Notes under the pieces: generated by a model
Database searches by the model: none
Told to the model about the DNA's origin: nothing
Seen by the model: the letters and a program-made list of their open reading frames with translations, nothing else
Made by a program: the position numbers and the translations under genes
Part shown: positions 1-7,705 of the stretch, in pieces
Layout of the letters: the number at the start of each line of letters is the position of its first letter
How positions within the stretch are numbered: the stretch's first letter is position 1
NCBI RefSeq assembly: GCF_003367245.1
Contig: NZ_QRGR01000018.1
Location: forward strand, 93,509 to 157,508
Direction: 5' to 3'
DNA from: Pontibacter diazotrophicus
Lineage (GTDB): Bacteria; Bacteroidota; Bacteroidia; Cytophagales; Hymenobacteraceae
Length of the DNA: 64,000 bases

Positions 1-152
1 TGCAGCTTATTGCGGGTCACATTTGGCAAACGGTCCATCAGGAACTTATCTACGCGCAGCAGTGCCTGCCTCTTGTCCACTACAATGCGGTGATGCTCGT
101 AAAGCTCATCGGAATCTTCTGCGCTTTCTTCTGTTTCAGTATAGTCTATCAC
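1..152 (-). CDS. RluA/RluD-family pseudouridine synthase, N-terminal part
   Basis: This is the first ~51 codons of a gene that runs off the left edge. The translation holds an S4 RNA-binding motif: LLRVDKFLMDRLPN followed by VTRNKLQ, matching the start of RluA/RluD enzymes, which isomerise uridine to pseudouridine in 23S rRNA. The catalytic domain lies outside the window. No ATG is present in frame; a GTG at 152 is the most likely start, and upstream TTG or CTG codons remain possible. The gene follows the terminator of the ompH-bamA operon, so it probably has its own promoter. The S4 domain is seen; the subfamily is inferred. Confidence 0.75.
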   Translation of the reverse strand, partial: MIDYTETEESAEDSDELYEHHRIVVDKRQALLRVDKFLMDRLPNVTRNKL

Positions 153-180
153 GTGAATCAGGGATACGAAAGGGTATAAC

Positions 181-215
181 AAAAAAAGAAAGCCGAAGTA
201 TACACATCGGCTTTC
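181..215 (-). terminator. Intrinsic terminator after the bamA-ompH operon
   Basis: A 9-bp perfect stem (188-196 with 207-215, 10-nt loop) is followed on the minus strand by seven T residues (187-181). It lies 26 bp past the stop of the last ompH gene and before the pseudouridine synthase, so it closes the envelope operon. Confidence 0.8.
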
Positions 216-240
216 CTGTACTTATACAAAGAAGTTTGGC

Positions 241-837
241 TTATTTGTTTTTCTTTTTAGCTGTAGGCGTAGCGGCAGCTGGTTTAGCAGCAGCTGGCTC
301 TGGTGTTTGCTGTGCTTTGGCTGGGTCAACACCTAATTTCTTCAAAACTATTGGAGAAATATCGCCGTCTTCCGGACCAGCAAGCAGTGCCTGGTTGCTG
401 ATAACATAGGTATAGCCATTCTCTTTTGCTACATCTTTAATAGCCTTGTCAATTTTAGCAATAACAGGGTCTACCAGAGACTTTTCTTTTTGCTGTAAAG
501 AGGCCTGCGCACTACGCTGAAACTCCTGAATAGAGTTGTTCATGTTCATCAACTCTTTTTCTTTGTCATCGCGCACTACTTTGTCCATTGTAGCAGCACT
601 TTTTTCGTAAGCCTGTAGCTTCGTCTCGTACTCAGCATATTTATTTTTCAGCTGGCTTTCCAGCTGAGTGCTGTGTGTTTTCAGTTCAGATTCGATTTGC
701 TTGCTCTCAGGCATTTGCAGCAGAATGTACTCTACATTTGTATAACCAATTTTAAGCGGCTGGTCGCTGGTTTGTGCGAAAGACGCAAAGCTAATCAGTA
801 AGAACGCTGCTACTAATGTTTTAATCTTGTTCATCAT
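241..837 (-). CDS. OmpH/Skp-family periplasmic chaperone (second copy)
   Basis: A 198-residue protein with an N-terminal signal peptide (about residues 1-21, ending SFASFAQ), the OmpH opening motif KIGYTNVEYIL and a long charged coiled coil (about 45-120). Skp/OmpH chaperones form a trimer with coiled-coil tentacles that hold unfolded outer-membrane proteins in the periplasm before BamA inserts them. The tail is low-complexity Ala/Pro/Lys. It is the last gene of the operon, 33 bp after another ompH and followed by a terminator. Tandem ompH genes behind bamA are usual in Bacteroidota. Divergence from the first copy suggests separate clients or roles, which is inference. Confidence 0.88.
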   Translation of the reverse strand: MMNKIKTLVAAFLLISFASFAQTSDQPLKIGYTNVEYILLQMPESKQIESELKTHSTQLESQLKNKYAEYETKLQAYEKSAATMDKVVRDDKEKELMNMNNSIQEFQRSAQASLQQKEKSLVDPVIAKIDKAIKDVAKENGYTYVISNQALLAGPEDGDISPIVLKKLGVDPAKAQQTPEPAAAKPAAATPTAKKKNK

Positions 838-870
838 TGGTTGGGAAATTAGTAAATATGTTAGTTTTAG

Positions 871-1521
871 TTAGTTGTTAGGCTTCTTTTTATTTGCTTT
901 TACAGCTGGCTGACTCTCCTGTTGCTCCTCAGCACCTACATCCGGTAAGTTAGCTGGGTCATCTACAATACTATCTGCTGGTGTCTGGCCAGGTTGATTT
1001 TTTTTATCCGATGCTAAACCCAGCTCTTCCAATACATACTCTGTATAATCGTGCACCGGGTTTGTATAAATCATGACTAAGTCTCCTGACTTATCAAACA
1101 TCATTTGTACGCCTTTAGACTTTGATACTTTCTCAACGGCTTCGAATACTTCATCCTGCACCGGTCGCATCAACTCCTGCCGACGCTTAAACATCATGCC
1201 TTCATAACCAAAAACCTTTCGCTGGTAATCACGCAGCTCATTATCTTTTTTAGTTATTTCAGCCTGTCTTTTCTTCTTCATCTGCTCAGTTAGCAGCACT
1301 TCTTCAGCTTTGTAATCCTGCTTCAGCTTGTCTGATTCCTGCTGCAAAGTCTCCACTTCTTTTTGCCATCCAGCAGCATATTTGTCCATTTCCTGCTGCA
1401 CTTTATTGAAAGCCGGCATTTTGCTCAGGATAAAGTTTGAGTCAATATAGCCAATCTTCTGTGCATGCGAAACAGACGTCAGTAAAAACCCTGCTATTAG
1501 GACGAACAAAAACTTTCTCAT
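871..1521 (-). CDS. OmpH/Skp-family periplasmic chaperone (first copy)
   Basis: A 216-residue exported protein: signal peptide to about residue 20 (SVSHAQ), the family motif KIGYIDSNFILSKMPAF, a coiled-coil region rich in Gln/Glu/Lys (about 40-120) and a C-terminal segment with the typical MMFDKSGDLVMIY strand. The last 35 residues are a polar, acidic, disordered tail ending in a Lys-rich patch. It sits 15 bp after bamA and is probably co-translated with it, as expected for a chaperone delivering barrel proteins to BamA. Family membership is clear; its clients cannot be read from sequence. Confidence 0.88.
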   Translation of the reverse strand: MRKFLFVLIAGFLLTSVSHAQKIGYIDSNFILSKMPAFNKVQQEMDKYAAGWQKEVETLQQESDKLKQDYKAEEVLLTEQMKKKRQAEITKKDNELRDYQRKVFGYEGMMFKRRQELMRPVQDEVFEAVEKVSKSKGVQMMFDKSGDLVMIYTNPVHDYTEYVLEELGLASDKKNQPGQTPADSIVDDPANLPDVGAEEQQESQPAVKANKKKPNN

Positions 1522-1536
1522 ACTAATTCCTTTGCA

Positions 1537-4035
1537 TTAACGGATTTGCTGTCCAATTATAAAGTGGAACATGCCTCGCTTGCTAGCATCTCCAGCAACA
1601 CCTGGTGGTAAATCATCCAGTCTCCAGGCATAGTCAAATCCAAGCAGACCAAACGCAGACATAAATATTCTGGCTCCTACACCCGCAGAGCGGTAAAGTT
1701 TAAACGGGTTGTATTCTGCATAAGACCCAAAGTTGTTACCTGCCTCCAAAAACGCCAAACCATAAATTGTGGCGGCTGGGTTAGGTGAAATCAACTGGCG
1801 TGCCTCGAACACAAATTTGTTGTAAGCGATACCACCGGCATTAAGCAAAGACTGGTCTGTTGAGTTTACAACTCTTTCGTCTTCATAACCGCGTAAACCG
1901 ATATACTCCGTTCCCACAAAAATATTACCACCACCTAAACCGGCACCACCTAGCTTAAATCGCTCAAATGGCCCAAGCGTATTATCCTGGCTATAGGTTC
2001 CTAAGAATCCAAAATGCGCTCGCGTATTCAATACCAAATTCCCTGCCAAGTTTATGAAGTAAGAGGCATCAAACATCCATTTATGGAATTCAATGTACTC
2101 CAGCGGGTCCATATTTTCAGAAATCAGCGAGTAAGGTGGTGTCATGTTAACGCTCAGCGTAAATGAAGAACCTCTTCTAGGGAAGGTTGGGTTGTCGATA
2201 CTGGAGCGCCCTAAGGTGTTTGTAAGGGAAATACTGTTGGATAAACCATTGGTAAGACCACCAATATTGTAATTACTTACATCATAGCGGTTGAATGACA
2301 ACGAGTGATTCATGTAGAAAAAGTTATCTGGCCAGTTCAACCTTCTACCGAGGCTTACTGCTGCTCCATCTACATTCAGGCGGCTTTCTGCCCCTTCACC
2401 ACCAGGGAACCTTCTGATAGTTTTAAACAAACTAACAGTTAAAGAGTTCGCCTTGCGGCCTCCCAACCACGGCTCTGTAAAGGAAAGGGAGTATGACTGG
2501 TAATATTTACCGTTCGCTTGCACATTCAGCGATAGTCGCTGTCCGTCGCCTGTTGGCACCGGTCTCCACTCAGACAGGTTAAACATCTTTCGGGTAGAGA
2601 AGTTGTTCAGGGTAAGGCCTACGGTACCTACGGCACCAATCGGACCGCCCCAACCACCTGATAAGCTTATCTGGTCATTCGGCCGCTCTACCACACTATA
2701 GTTAATATCTACGGTACCTTCCACAGGGTTTGGCACCGGGTTCAGGCCAATTGTTTCAGGGTCGAAGTAACCTAAGGCAGCCAGTTCGTTACGCGTTCTA
2801 ATCAGGTCGTCGCGGCTATACTTCTGGCCTGGCAGTGTGCGTATCTCGCGCAGAATTACATGGTCGCTGGTTTTGTCGTTACCCGTGATGGTGATCTTGT
2901 TGATGGTTGCCTGCGGCCCTTCTGTTACACGCATCTCAAGGTCAATAGAATCCCCCTCCACACGCACCTCTACCGGGTCAATGTTAAAGAACAGATAACC
3001 GTCGTTCTGGTACAAAGCAGACACATCTATACCTGCAGGGTTGTAATTCAGGCGCTTATCCAGCTCCTGCTTATTGTATATATCTCCTTTCGCAATGCCC
3101 AGCACCCGTGAGAGGTAAGCATCGTCATAAATATAGTTGCCGTTCCAGGTAATATTGCGGTAGTAGTACTGCTGGCCTTCATCTACTGTAATTCGGATGC
3201 CAAGCCTGTCATCGCTGATGCGGTACACACTGTCTGAAACAATGGTTGCATCACGATAACCTTCTGTGCTATAGAAGTCCAGCAATAACTGTTTGTCGTT
3301 CTCGTATTCAGTCCGGTTATATTTGGAAGAGGTGAAGATTTTGTACCACTTTTTCTCTTTCGTTTTCTTAAGTTGCCGACGCAGCCTTTTATCGGCGAAT
3401 GCCTCGTTGCCCACAAACTCTATTTTTTCGATTTTGACTTTATTGCCTTTATCAACATGAATATTCAGTATCACGCTGTTCGGCAACGTAGGGTCAGGGC
3501 GCTGCGTAATGTTTATCTTAGCATTCAGGAAGCTTTTTTCGAGATAGTAGTTTCGGATAGCATTTCGGGTACTGTTGAGCACCGCATCTGTCACAATTTT
3601 GCCCCGCTGCAACGGCACCTTGTCGCGGAGCGCCTCTGACTGCGTTTTGTTTATGCCTGAAAAACGATACTCCGACAAGCGGGGACGTTCTTTCAGATCG
3701 AAAGTAAGGTAAATCAGGTCTCCCTCTGTGCGGGCGAACACTTCCACATCGCCCAAAATTCCCTGTTGCCACAGTTTCTGGATGGCACGGCTAATGTCTT
3801 CCCCTGGCACAGTGATTTCATCTCCCTCCTTCAGGCCTATAACAGAAATAAGCGCCACAGGCTCCAGAAATTTGGCACCTGTTATCTCAACTCCCCCAAT
3901 GCGGTACTGCTTTGGTTCGGCATAATCGATAGGAGACGTTTGAACAGGGTTGTTTAATACTTGAGAAGAGGCCGTACCTGCTAAAAGCATAAATACGAGC
4001 ATCCAGATAAATCTTGTCATCAGTGTTTGTATCAC
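1537..4035 (-). CDS. bamA: BamA, outer-membrane protein assembly factor
   Basis: An 832-residue Omp85 protein and the core of the machine that folds beta-barrels into the outer membrane. After a signal peptide (to about residue 24) come five POTRA domains (roughly 45-450; POTRA5 carries INKITITGNDKTSD) and a C-terminal barrel from about 460. The loop-6 motif appears as LRGYEDE near residue 725. The start overlaps the uppS stop as ATGA, implying translational coupling; a second Met at codon 6 is an alternative start. The C-terminus reads FHFIIGQQIR, so the last residue is not the usual aromatic of a beta-signal. Usual length for the family. Confidence 0.96.
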   Translation of the reverse strand: MIQTLMTRFIWMLVFMLLAGTASSQVLNNPVQTSPIDYAEPKQYRIGGVEITGAKFLEPVALISVIGLKEGDEITVPGEDISRAIQKLWQQGILGDVEVFARTEGDLIYLTFDLKERPRLSEYRFSGINKTQSEALRDKVPLQRGKIVTDAVLNSTRNAIRNYYLEKSFLNAKINITQRPDPTLPNSVILNIHVDKGNKVKIEKIEFVGNEAFADKRLRRQLKKTKEKKWYKIFTSSKYNRTEYENDKQLLLDFYSTEGYRDATIVSDSVYRISDDRLGIRITVDEGQQYYYRNITWNGNYIYDDAYLSRVLGIAKGDIYNKQELDKRLNYNPAGIDVSALYQNDGYLFFNIDPVEVRVEGDSIDLEMRVTEGPQATINKITITGNDKTSDHVILREIRTLPGQKYSRDDLIRTRNELAALGYFDPETIGLNPVPNPVEGTVDINYSVVERPNDQISLSGGWGGPIGAVGTVGLTLNNFSTRKMFNLSEWRPVPTGDGQRLSLNVQANGKYYQSYSLSFTEPWLGGRKANSLTVSLFKTIRRFPGGEGAESRLNVDGAAVSLGRRLNWPDNFFYMNHSLSFNRYDVSNYNIGGLTNGLSNSISLTNTLGRSSIDNPTFPRRGSSFTLSVNMTPPYSLISENMDPLEYIEFHKWMFDASYFINLAGNLVLNTRAHFGFLGTYSQDNTLGPFERFKLGGAGLGGGNIFVGTEYIGLRGYEDERVVNSTDQSLLNAGGIAYNKFVFEARQLISPNPAATIYGLAFLEAGNNFGSYAEYNPFKLYRSAGVGARIFMSAFGLLGFDYAWRLDDLPPGVAGDASKRGMFHFIIGQQIR

Positions 4036-4775
4036 TTTATAATTTGTTCACTTGTCTTACCAAATCGTCGCTCACGGTTCTGATAAGATATTATTGCTTC
4101 ATAAAGTTGCTCTCTCCTGAAATCAGGCCAAAGCAACTCTGTGATGTATAATTCAGTATAAGCTAATTGCCACAACAGGAAATTGCTGATGCGTTGTTCC
4201 CCACTGGTGCGAATAAGTAGCTCCGGGTCAGGCATGCCCGCCGTAGAAAGGTACTTCGCCACAGTAGTTTCATTCACATCAGCAGACTGCAACTGGCCCT
4301 GCTCCACTTGCAGAGCAACTTTCTGCATCGCCTGTGTAATATCCCACCGGCCACTGTAGCTGAGGGCAAGCACCAGCGTCATGCGTGTATTCTGCTTTGT
4401 TAGCTCTATAGCCTCCAGCAGTTCGCGCTGGCAAGCCTGCGGCAAACTGGCTGTGTCGCCTATAGATTGCAGACGAATATTATTTTTATTAAGCGTGGCG
4501 GTTTCTTTGCGTATGGTAGATACCAGAAGCGTCATCAGCGCAGTAACTTCTGCCCTGGGTCGCGACCAGTTCTCTGTGGAGAAAGCATAAAGGGTGAGAT
4601 ACTCCACCCCCAGTTCAGCTGCGCCTTCCACAGTGTCGCGCACAGCCTTAATAGCATTCTGATGGCCAAATATCCGCAGCCCCCCTCTTTGCTTTGCCCA
4701 ACGCCCGTTACCGTCCATGATAACGGCTATATGCCTTGGTAAATTGCCTAAGTTTACGTTGTCCTTAAGATTCAT
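4032..4775 (-). CDS. uppS: Isoprenyl transferase (undecaprenyl diphosphate synthase)
   Basis: A 247-residue cis-prenyltransferase that adds isopentenyl units to farnesyl diphosphate, giving undecaprenyl diphosphate, the lipid carrier for peptidoglycan and other envelope glycans. The active-site motif AVIMDGNGRWA is at residues 17-27, with the catalytic Asp at 21; LTLYAFSTENWSRP and RTSGEQRISNFLLWQ are the other conserved blocks. Full length. It lies directly upstream of bamA with a 4-bp overlap and downstream of two DUF6089 genes. This grouping joins lipid-carrier supply to outer-membrane assembly, as in other Bacteroidota. Confidence 0.96.
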   Translation of the reverse strand: MNLKDNVNLGNLPRHIAVIMDGNGRWAKQRGGLRIFGHQNAIKAVRDTVEGAAELGVEYLTLYAFSTENWSRPRAEVTALMTLLVSTIRKETATLNKNNIRLQSIGDTASLPQACQRELLEAIELTKQNTRMTLVLALSYSGRWDITQAMQKVALQVEQGQLQSADVNETTVAKYLSTAGMPDPELLIRTSGEQRISNFLLWQLAYTELYITELLWPDFRREQLYEAIISYQNRERRFGKTSEQIIK

Positions 4776-4833
4776 TCAAATCAATTTCCCCGCAAGTTAC
4801 AAAAAGCATCATAAATTTATGAAACATTGCAAC

Positions 4834-5631
4834 TTAATCTAAGAGGCCAGGATTTTTCTTGTACACCGGAGGGCAGTTATTGCGGTAGAAAGTGTAGGAA
4901 ATGCTGATGCCGTTGTAGTAGTACCAATCGTTGTCGTAAGGGTCTGCCAGGTAGGTAGGATCCTCCTCTGAAAGGGCATCGAATTTATCAGTGAAAAGTT
5001 TGCGCGCACCAAACTCCAGGCCCAGGTTCCAGTGTTTGCTCAGGGCGTACTTTATACCGACACCGAAAGGAACGGAAACCAGGACTTTGGTATTAAACTC
5101 TTTGTTAAGGCTATTGCCTGTATCGCTAAGGTTTGGCGTATGCTCGTCTGAATACAGTTTTACATTATATACCAAACCGGCAACCCCTATAAAAAGATAG
5201 GGAGATATGCGCGGGCTCTGCTTCATATCGTAGTAATCCAGGAAATTATACTCCATTACCCCTGATAGCTCTAAAAGACTAAGGCGGAGTTCTGTCTGGC
5301 GGTAGGCATGGTAGGGGCGGTCGTCGGCATAGGAATGATCCGTAAAAGTGTTGCTATCCACAATGCGATGGCTACCCATGAGCCCGCCACGAAGGGTGAT
5401 CGCATCAGACATATCACGGCGGTAAAACACAGTGAGTGCAGGCTGGTTGTTAAGCACACGATAGTTAGGCGAGATCTCACCTTTATAGTTTGCTCCCCCA
5501 ATGCCTACACCCAGTTCTGAAGTAGTAACAGGTGCTTTGCTCTGTGCATAAGAAGCGTAACCAAAAAAAGCACTCCCTATTTGCAGTAAAAAACAAACAA
5601 GGAGTGCGTCTTTAAAATTCTGTAAAGCCAT
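4834..5631 (-). CDS. DUF6089-type outer-membrane beta-barrel protein (copy 1)
   Basis: A 265-residue exported protein with a signal peptide (to about residue 30, YASYAQS), then alternating hydrophobic and polar strands typical of a small beta-barrel (GVGIGGANYKGEI, FGVGIKYALSKHWNLGLEFG). The block LGLEFGARKLFTDKFD is shared with the next gene (LNIEIGWRKTFTDYLD), so the two are paralogues of one barrel family found beside uppS-bamA in Bacteroidota. Function unknown; a role in envelope assembly or gliding/secretion-type surface machinery is only suggested by position. Confidence 0.75.
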   Translation of the reverse strand: MALQNFKDALLVCFLLQIGSAFFGYASYAQSKAPVTTSELGVGIGGANYKGEISPNYRVLNNQPALTVFYRRDMSDAITLRGGLMGSHRIVDSNTFTDHSYADDRPYHAYRQTELRLSLLELSGVMEYNFLDYYDMKQSPRISPYLFIGVAGLVYNVKLYSDEHTPNLSDTGNSLNKEFNTKVLVSVPFGVGIKYALSKHWNLGLEFGARKLFTDKFDALSEEDPTYLADPYDNDWYYYNGISISYTFYRNNCPPVYKKNPGLLD

Positions 5632-5672
5632 GTAGTTAGTATGCGGAGTTTAGTTGAGCAACGATGTGTTGC

Positions 5673-5680
5673 CAAATATA
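5673..5680 (-). promoter_or_regulatory. Candidate -7 element (TATATTTG)
   Basis: A perfect TAnnTTTG match on the minus strand about 42 bp upstream of the first DUF6089 start, immediately past the stop of the previous gene. No good -33 partner is visible. Such 8-mers occur by chance in AT-rich gaps, so this is tentative. Confidence 0.25.
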
Positions 5681-6679
5681 TTATCTAAACTTCGGACTTC
5701 TGATACGGGGTGTTAAAATATAATTCAGCGTAATACCTGTGGTGATATACCAATCGTCGTCAGAGGCGTTACCTCGTTTATTGTTGGCTGCTGTACCAAA
5801 ACCAGGTACAATGCTATAAGGTGTACCATTGGGGTCCGGAACAGTGGCAAAGCCTGACTCGCCGCTTCTGTCGTGAAGAATAGTTGCCGCAACGGGGTTT
5901 TCGCTACCGCTGTTATTATTGAGAAGATCAGCTTTATTGGCAAAAGAACCACTGGCATCATCCAGGTAATCGGTGAAAGTCTTTCTCCAGCCAATCTCAA
6001 TATTTAAATCCCAGTTTCTGTCGAGTTTATAACGCACACCTAAACCGAATGGGATGGCTATCTGCACGCGGCTGTATGGATCGGGATAGTTTCCGCCATC
6101 CACATACTGCCCTTCGGTACCTAGCGGCTGCAATTCGTACCAGCCAGTCGGGATGTCGTTAGCCGGAGACAGGCCCTCACGGACACCATTTTCATAATAC
6201 GCTTTTGGGTTATGATGGAAAACAGCTATTCCAAAAAAGCCATAAGGCACAAAATCCGGTCGACGCTGATACGTCTGACGGTTCTCAAATAAGTCAATGA
6301 TGGCTACGGCACTTAACTCCTTGATGTCATTTCTAAAGGAGAGATTCCGCATATAACGACCGGCGTTCTCGCCTTCATCTAAGGAAGCACTCAACCTGTC
6401 GTCACCCATGATGCGCCCCCAATTAAAGGCCCCTCTGAACGAAACACGCGGAAAATACCGGTAAGTATAGCTGAGGCCAACGTTCGGGCGCGTAGACTTA
6501 AAGCGGAAGCTTGTAAAGTCCGGCTCCGGCACAATATCACCGAAATAATTTGTGGCGCCTAACGTTAAACCAATAGAGCCGTAGCGTTTACGTTGCGTAA
6601 AACGCTGCGCTTCGGCATCAATAGCAACAAGGGTAAGCGTGAAAACAAACAAGAGCACAAGAGTACATAATCTCTTCAT
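5681..6679 (-). CDS. DUF6089-type outer-membrane beta-barrel protein (copy 2)
   Basis: A 332-residue exported protein with a signal peptide ending near residue 24 (AIDAEAQ) and a strand-rich body (YGSIGLTLGATNYFGDI at the start, FGLGVRYKLDRNWDLNIEIG later). It ends in arginine/lysine (RIRSPKFR). It is the larger paralogue of the following gene and carries an extra Gly/Asn/Ser-rich stretch before the last strands. It is first in the stretch leading to uppS and bamA and has a 128-bp gap upstream, where a promoter may sit. Family assignment rests on the barrel pattern and synteny; biochemical role unknown. Confidence 0.75.
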   Translation of the reverse strand: MKRLCTLVLLFVFTLTLVAIDAEAQRFTQRKRYGSIGLTLGATNYFGDIVPEPDFTSFRFKSTRPNVGLSYTYRYFPRVSFRGAFNWGRIMGDDRLSASLDEGENAGRYMRNLSFRNDIKELSAVAIIDLFENRQTYQRRPDFVPYGFFGIAVFHHNPKAYYENGVREGLSPANDIPTGWYELQPLGTEGQYVDGGNYPDPYSRVQIAIPFGLGVRYKLDRNWDLNIEIGWRKTFTDYLDDASGSFANKADLLNNNSGSENPVAATILHDRSGESGFATVPDPNGTPYSIVPGFGTAANNKRGNASDDDWYITTGITLNYILTPRIRSPKFR

Positions 6680-6754
6680 AGTAATCGAAATCTAAAGTAT
6701 GGTATCAGCTTTATCACTCTGACTCAAGTTAATAGTCATTACCTTGAGCTGTAA

Positions 6755-6762
6755 CAAAAATA
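6755..6762 (-). promoter_or_regulatory. Candidate -7 element (TATTTTTG)
   Basis: A TAnnTTTG match on the minus strand in the 128-bp gap between nadK and the DUF6089 pair. It would give a leader of about 70 nt. No -33 motif is evident and the gap is AT-rich; weak evidence. Confidence 0.22.
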
Positions 6763-6807
6763 AGGATAATACTGAATTAAATAAATTTATATTAAGCATA
6801 TTTAATA

Positions 6808-7695
6808 TTACGTTATAATATTGTTCCTCTTATCCAGACCCCAGTTAAGTTTACTGCGCAGTGTTTTCAGAAAATTGACATGGTGGAGCTTTACAAGTCT
6901 GGCAGCGAAATTCTCACGCCGTACCGCCAACTGCACATTCATGTCAACAGCAGTAGAGCGTGAATCAAGCGAAGCGAGGTAAGCACTGCTGCGTCCTTCC
7001 ACTTCAAAGGATATCACACTCCTGTCTGACACAATCATGGGCCGAACATTAAGGTTATGAGGACATACGGGTGAGATCACAAAATTGTTAGTTTGGGGCA
7101 GCACTAAAGGCCCTCCACAACTAAGCGAATATCCTGTAGATCCTGTTGGTGTTGCTACCACTAAACCATCGGCCCAGTAGGAGTTCAGATACTCTCCATC
7201 TATGTACGTGTGTACCACTATCATAGATGAGGTGTCGCGTTTTAGCACGCTGAACTCATTTAGTCCAAAGTTGATACCGCCAAAGATTTCCTGGTCAGAA
7301 TCAACTCTTATCAGAGCCCTGTTGTCTAAAGTATAATGCCCTTTATAAAGCGCATCCAGCGCAACATTAATGCTGTCGTAAGGCACAGTAGCCAAAAACC
7401 CTAACCTCCCGGTGTTAATTCCCAGTATCGGAATCTGCTGCTCTCCCACATAGGTCACTGTATCCAGCAGTGTGCCGTCGCCGCCGATGCTGAGCACCAC
7501 ATCCACGCCCTCCAACTTGTCGCCCCTGCTAAAGGTTTGTATGTTGGCAGGCAGGTTAAGCGTGTTTTTAAGGAACAGGTGGAAGTGCTCCACCAGAAAC
7601 AAATCTGCCTTCCGCCGCTGTAGCTCGTCGAAGAGTGTCTGAATGAAAGGTGCGATGGTGTCACTAAAAGGTTTGCCAAGAATAGCTATTCTCAT
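6808..7695 (-). CDS. nadK: NAD kinase
   Basis: A 295-residue cytosolic enzyme that phosphorylates NAD to NADP with ATP, setting the NADPH supply. The nucleotide site GGDGT is at residues 71-75, followed by LGINTGRLGFLA (91-102) and the FGLNEFSV block near 143-150; TPTGSTGYSLSCGGP is the second conserved loop. Full length. It starts 10 bp after the Omp85-like gene, so it belongs to the same operon. Placement near uppS/bamA and a CBS-domain gene is a recurring Bacteroidota arrangement. Confidence 0.95.
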   Translation of the reverse strand: MRIAILGKPFSDTIAPFIQTLFDELQRRKADLFLVEHFHLFLKNTLNLPANIQTFSRGDKLEGVDVVLSIGGDGTLLDTVTYVGEQQIPILGINTGRLGFLATVPYDSINVALDALYKGHYTLDNRALIRVDSDQEIFGGINFGLNEFSVLKRDTSSMIVVHTYIDGEYLNSYWADGLVVATPTGSTGYSLSCGGPLVLPQTNNFVISPVCPHNLNVRPMIVSDRSVISFEVEGRSSAYLASLDSRSTAVDMNVQLAVRRENFAARLVKLHHVNFLKTLRSKLNWGLDKRNNIIT

Positions 7696-7705
7696 AGTTG
7701 TTAAA

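Noticed and set aside
23..409. Plus-strand frame over the left end
   Set aside because: It is the antisense of the pseudouridine synthase start and the last ompH gene, both of which have clear family motifs.
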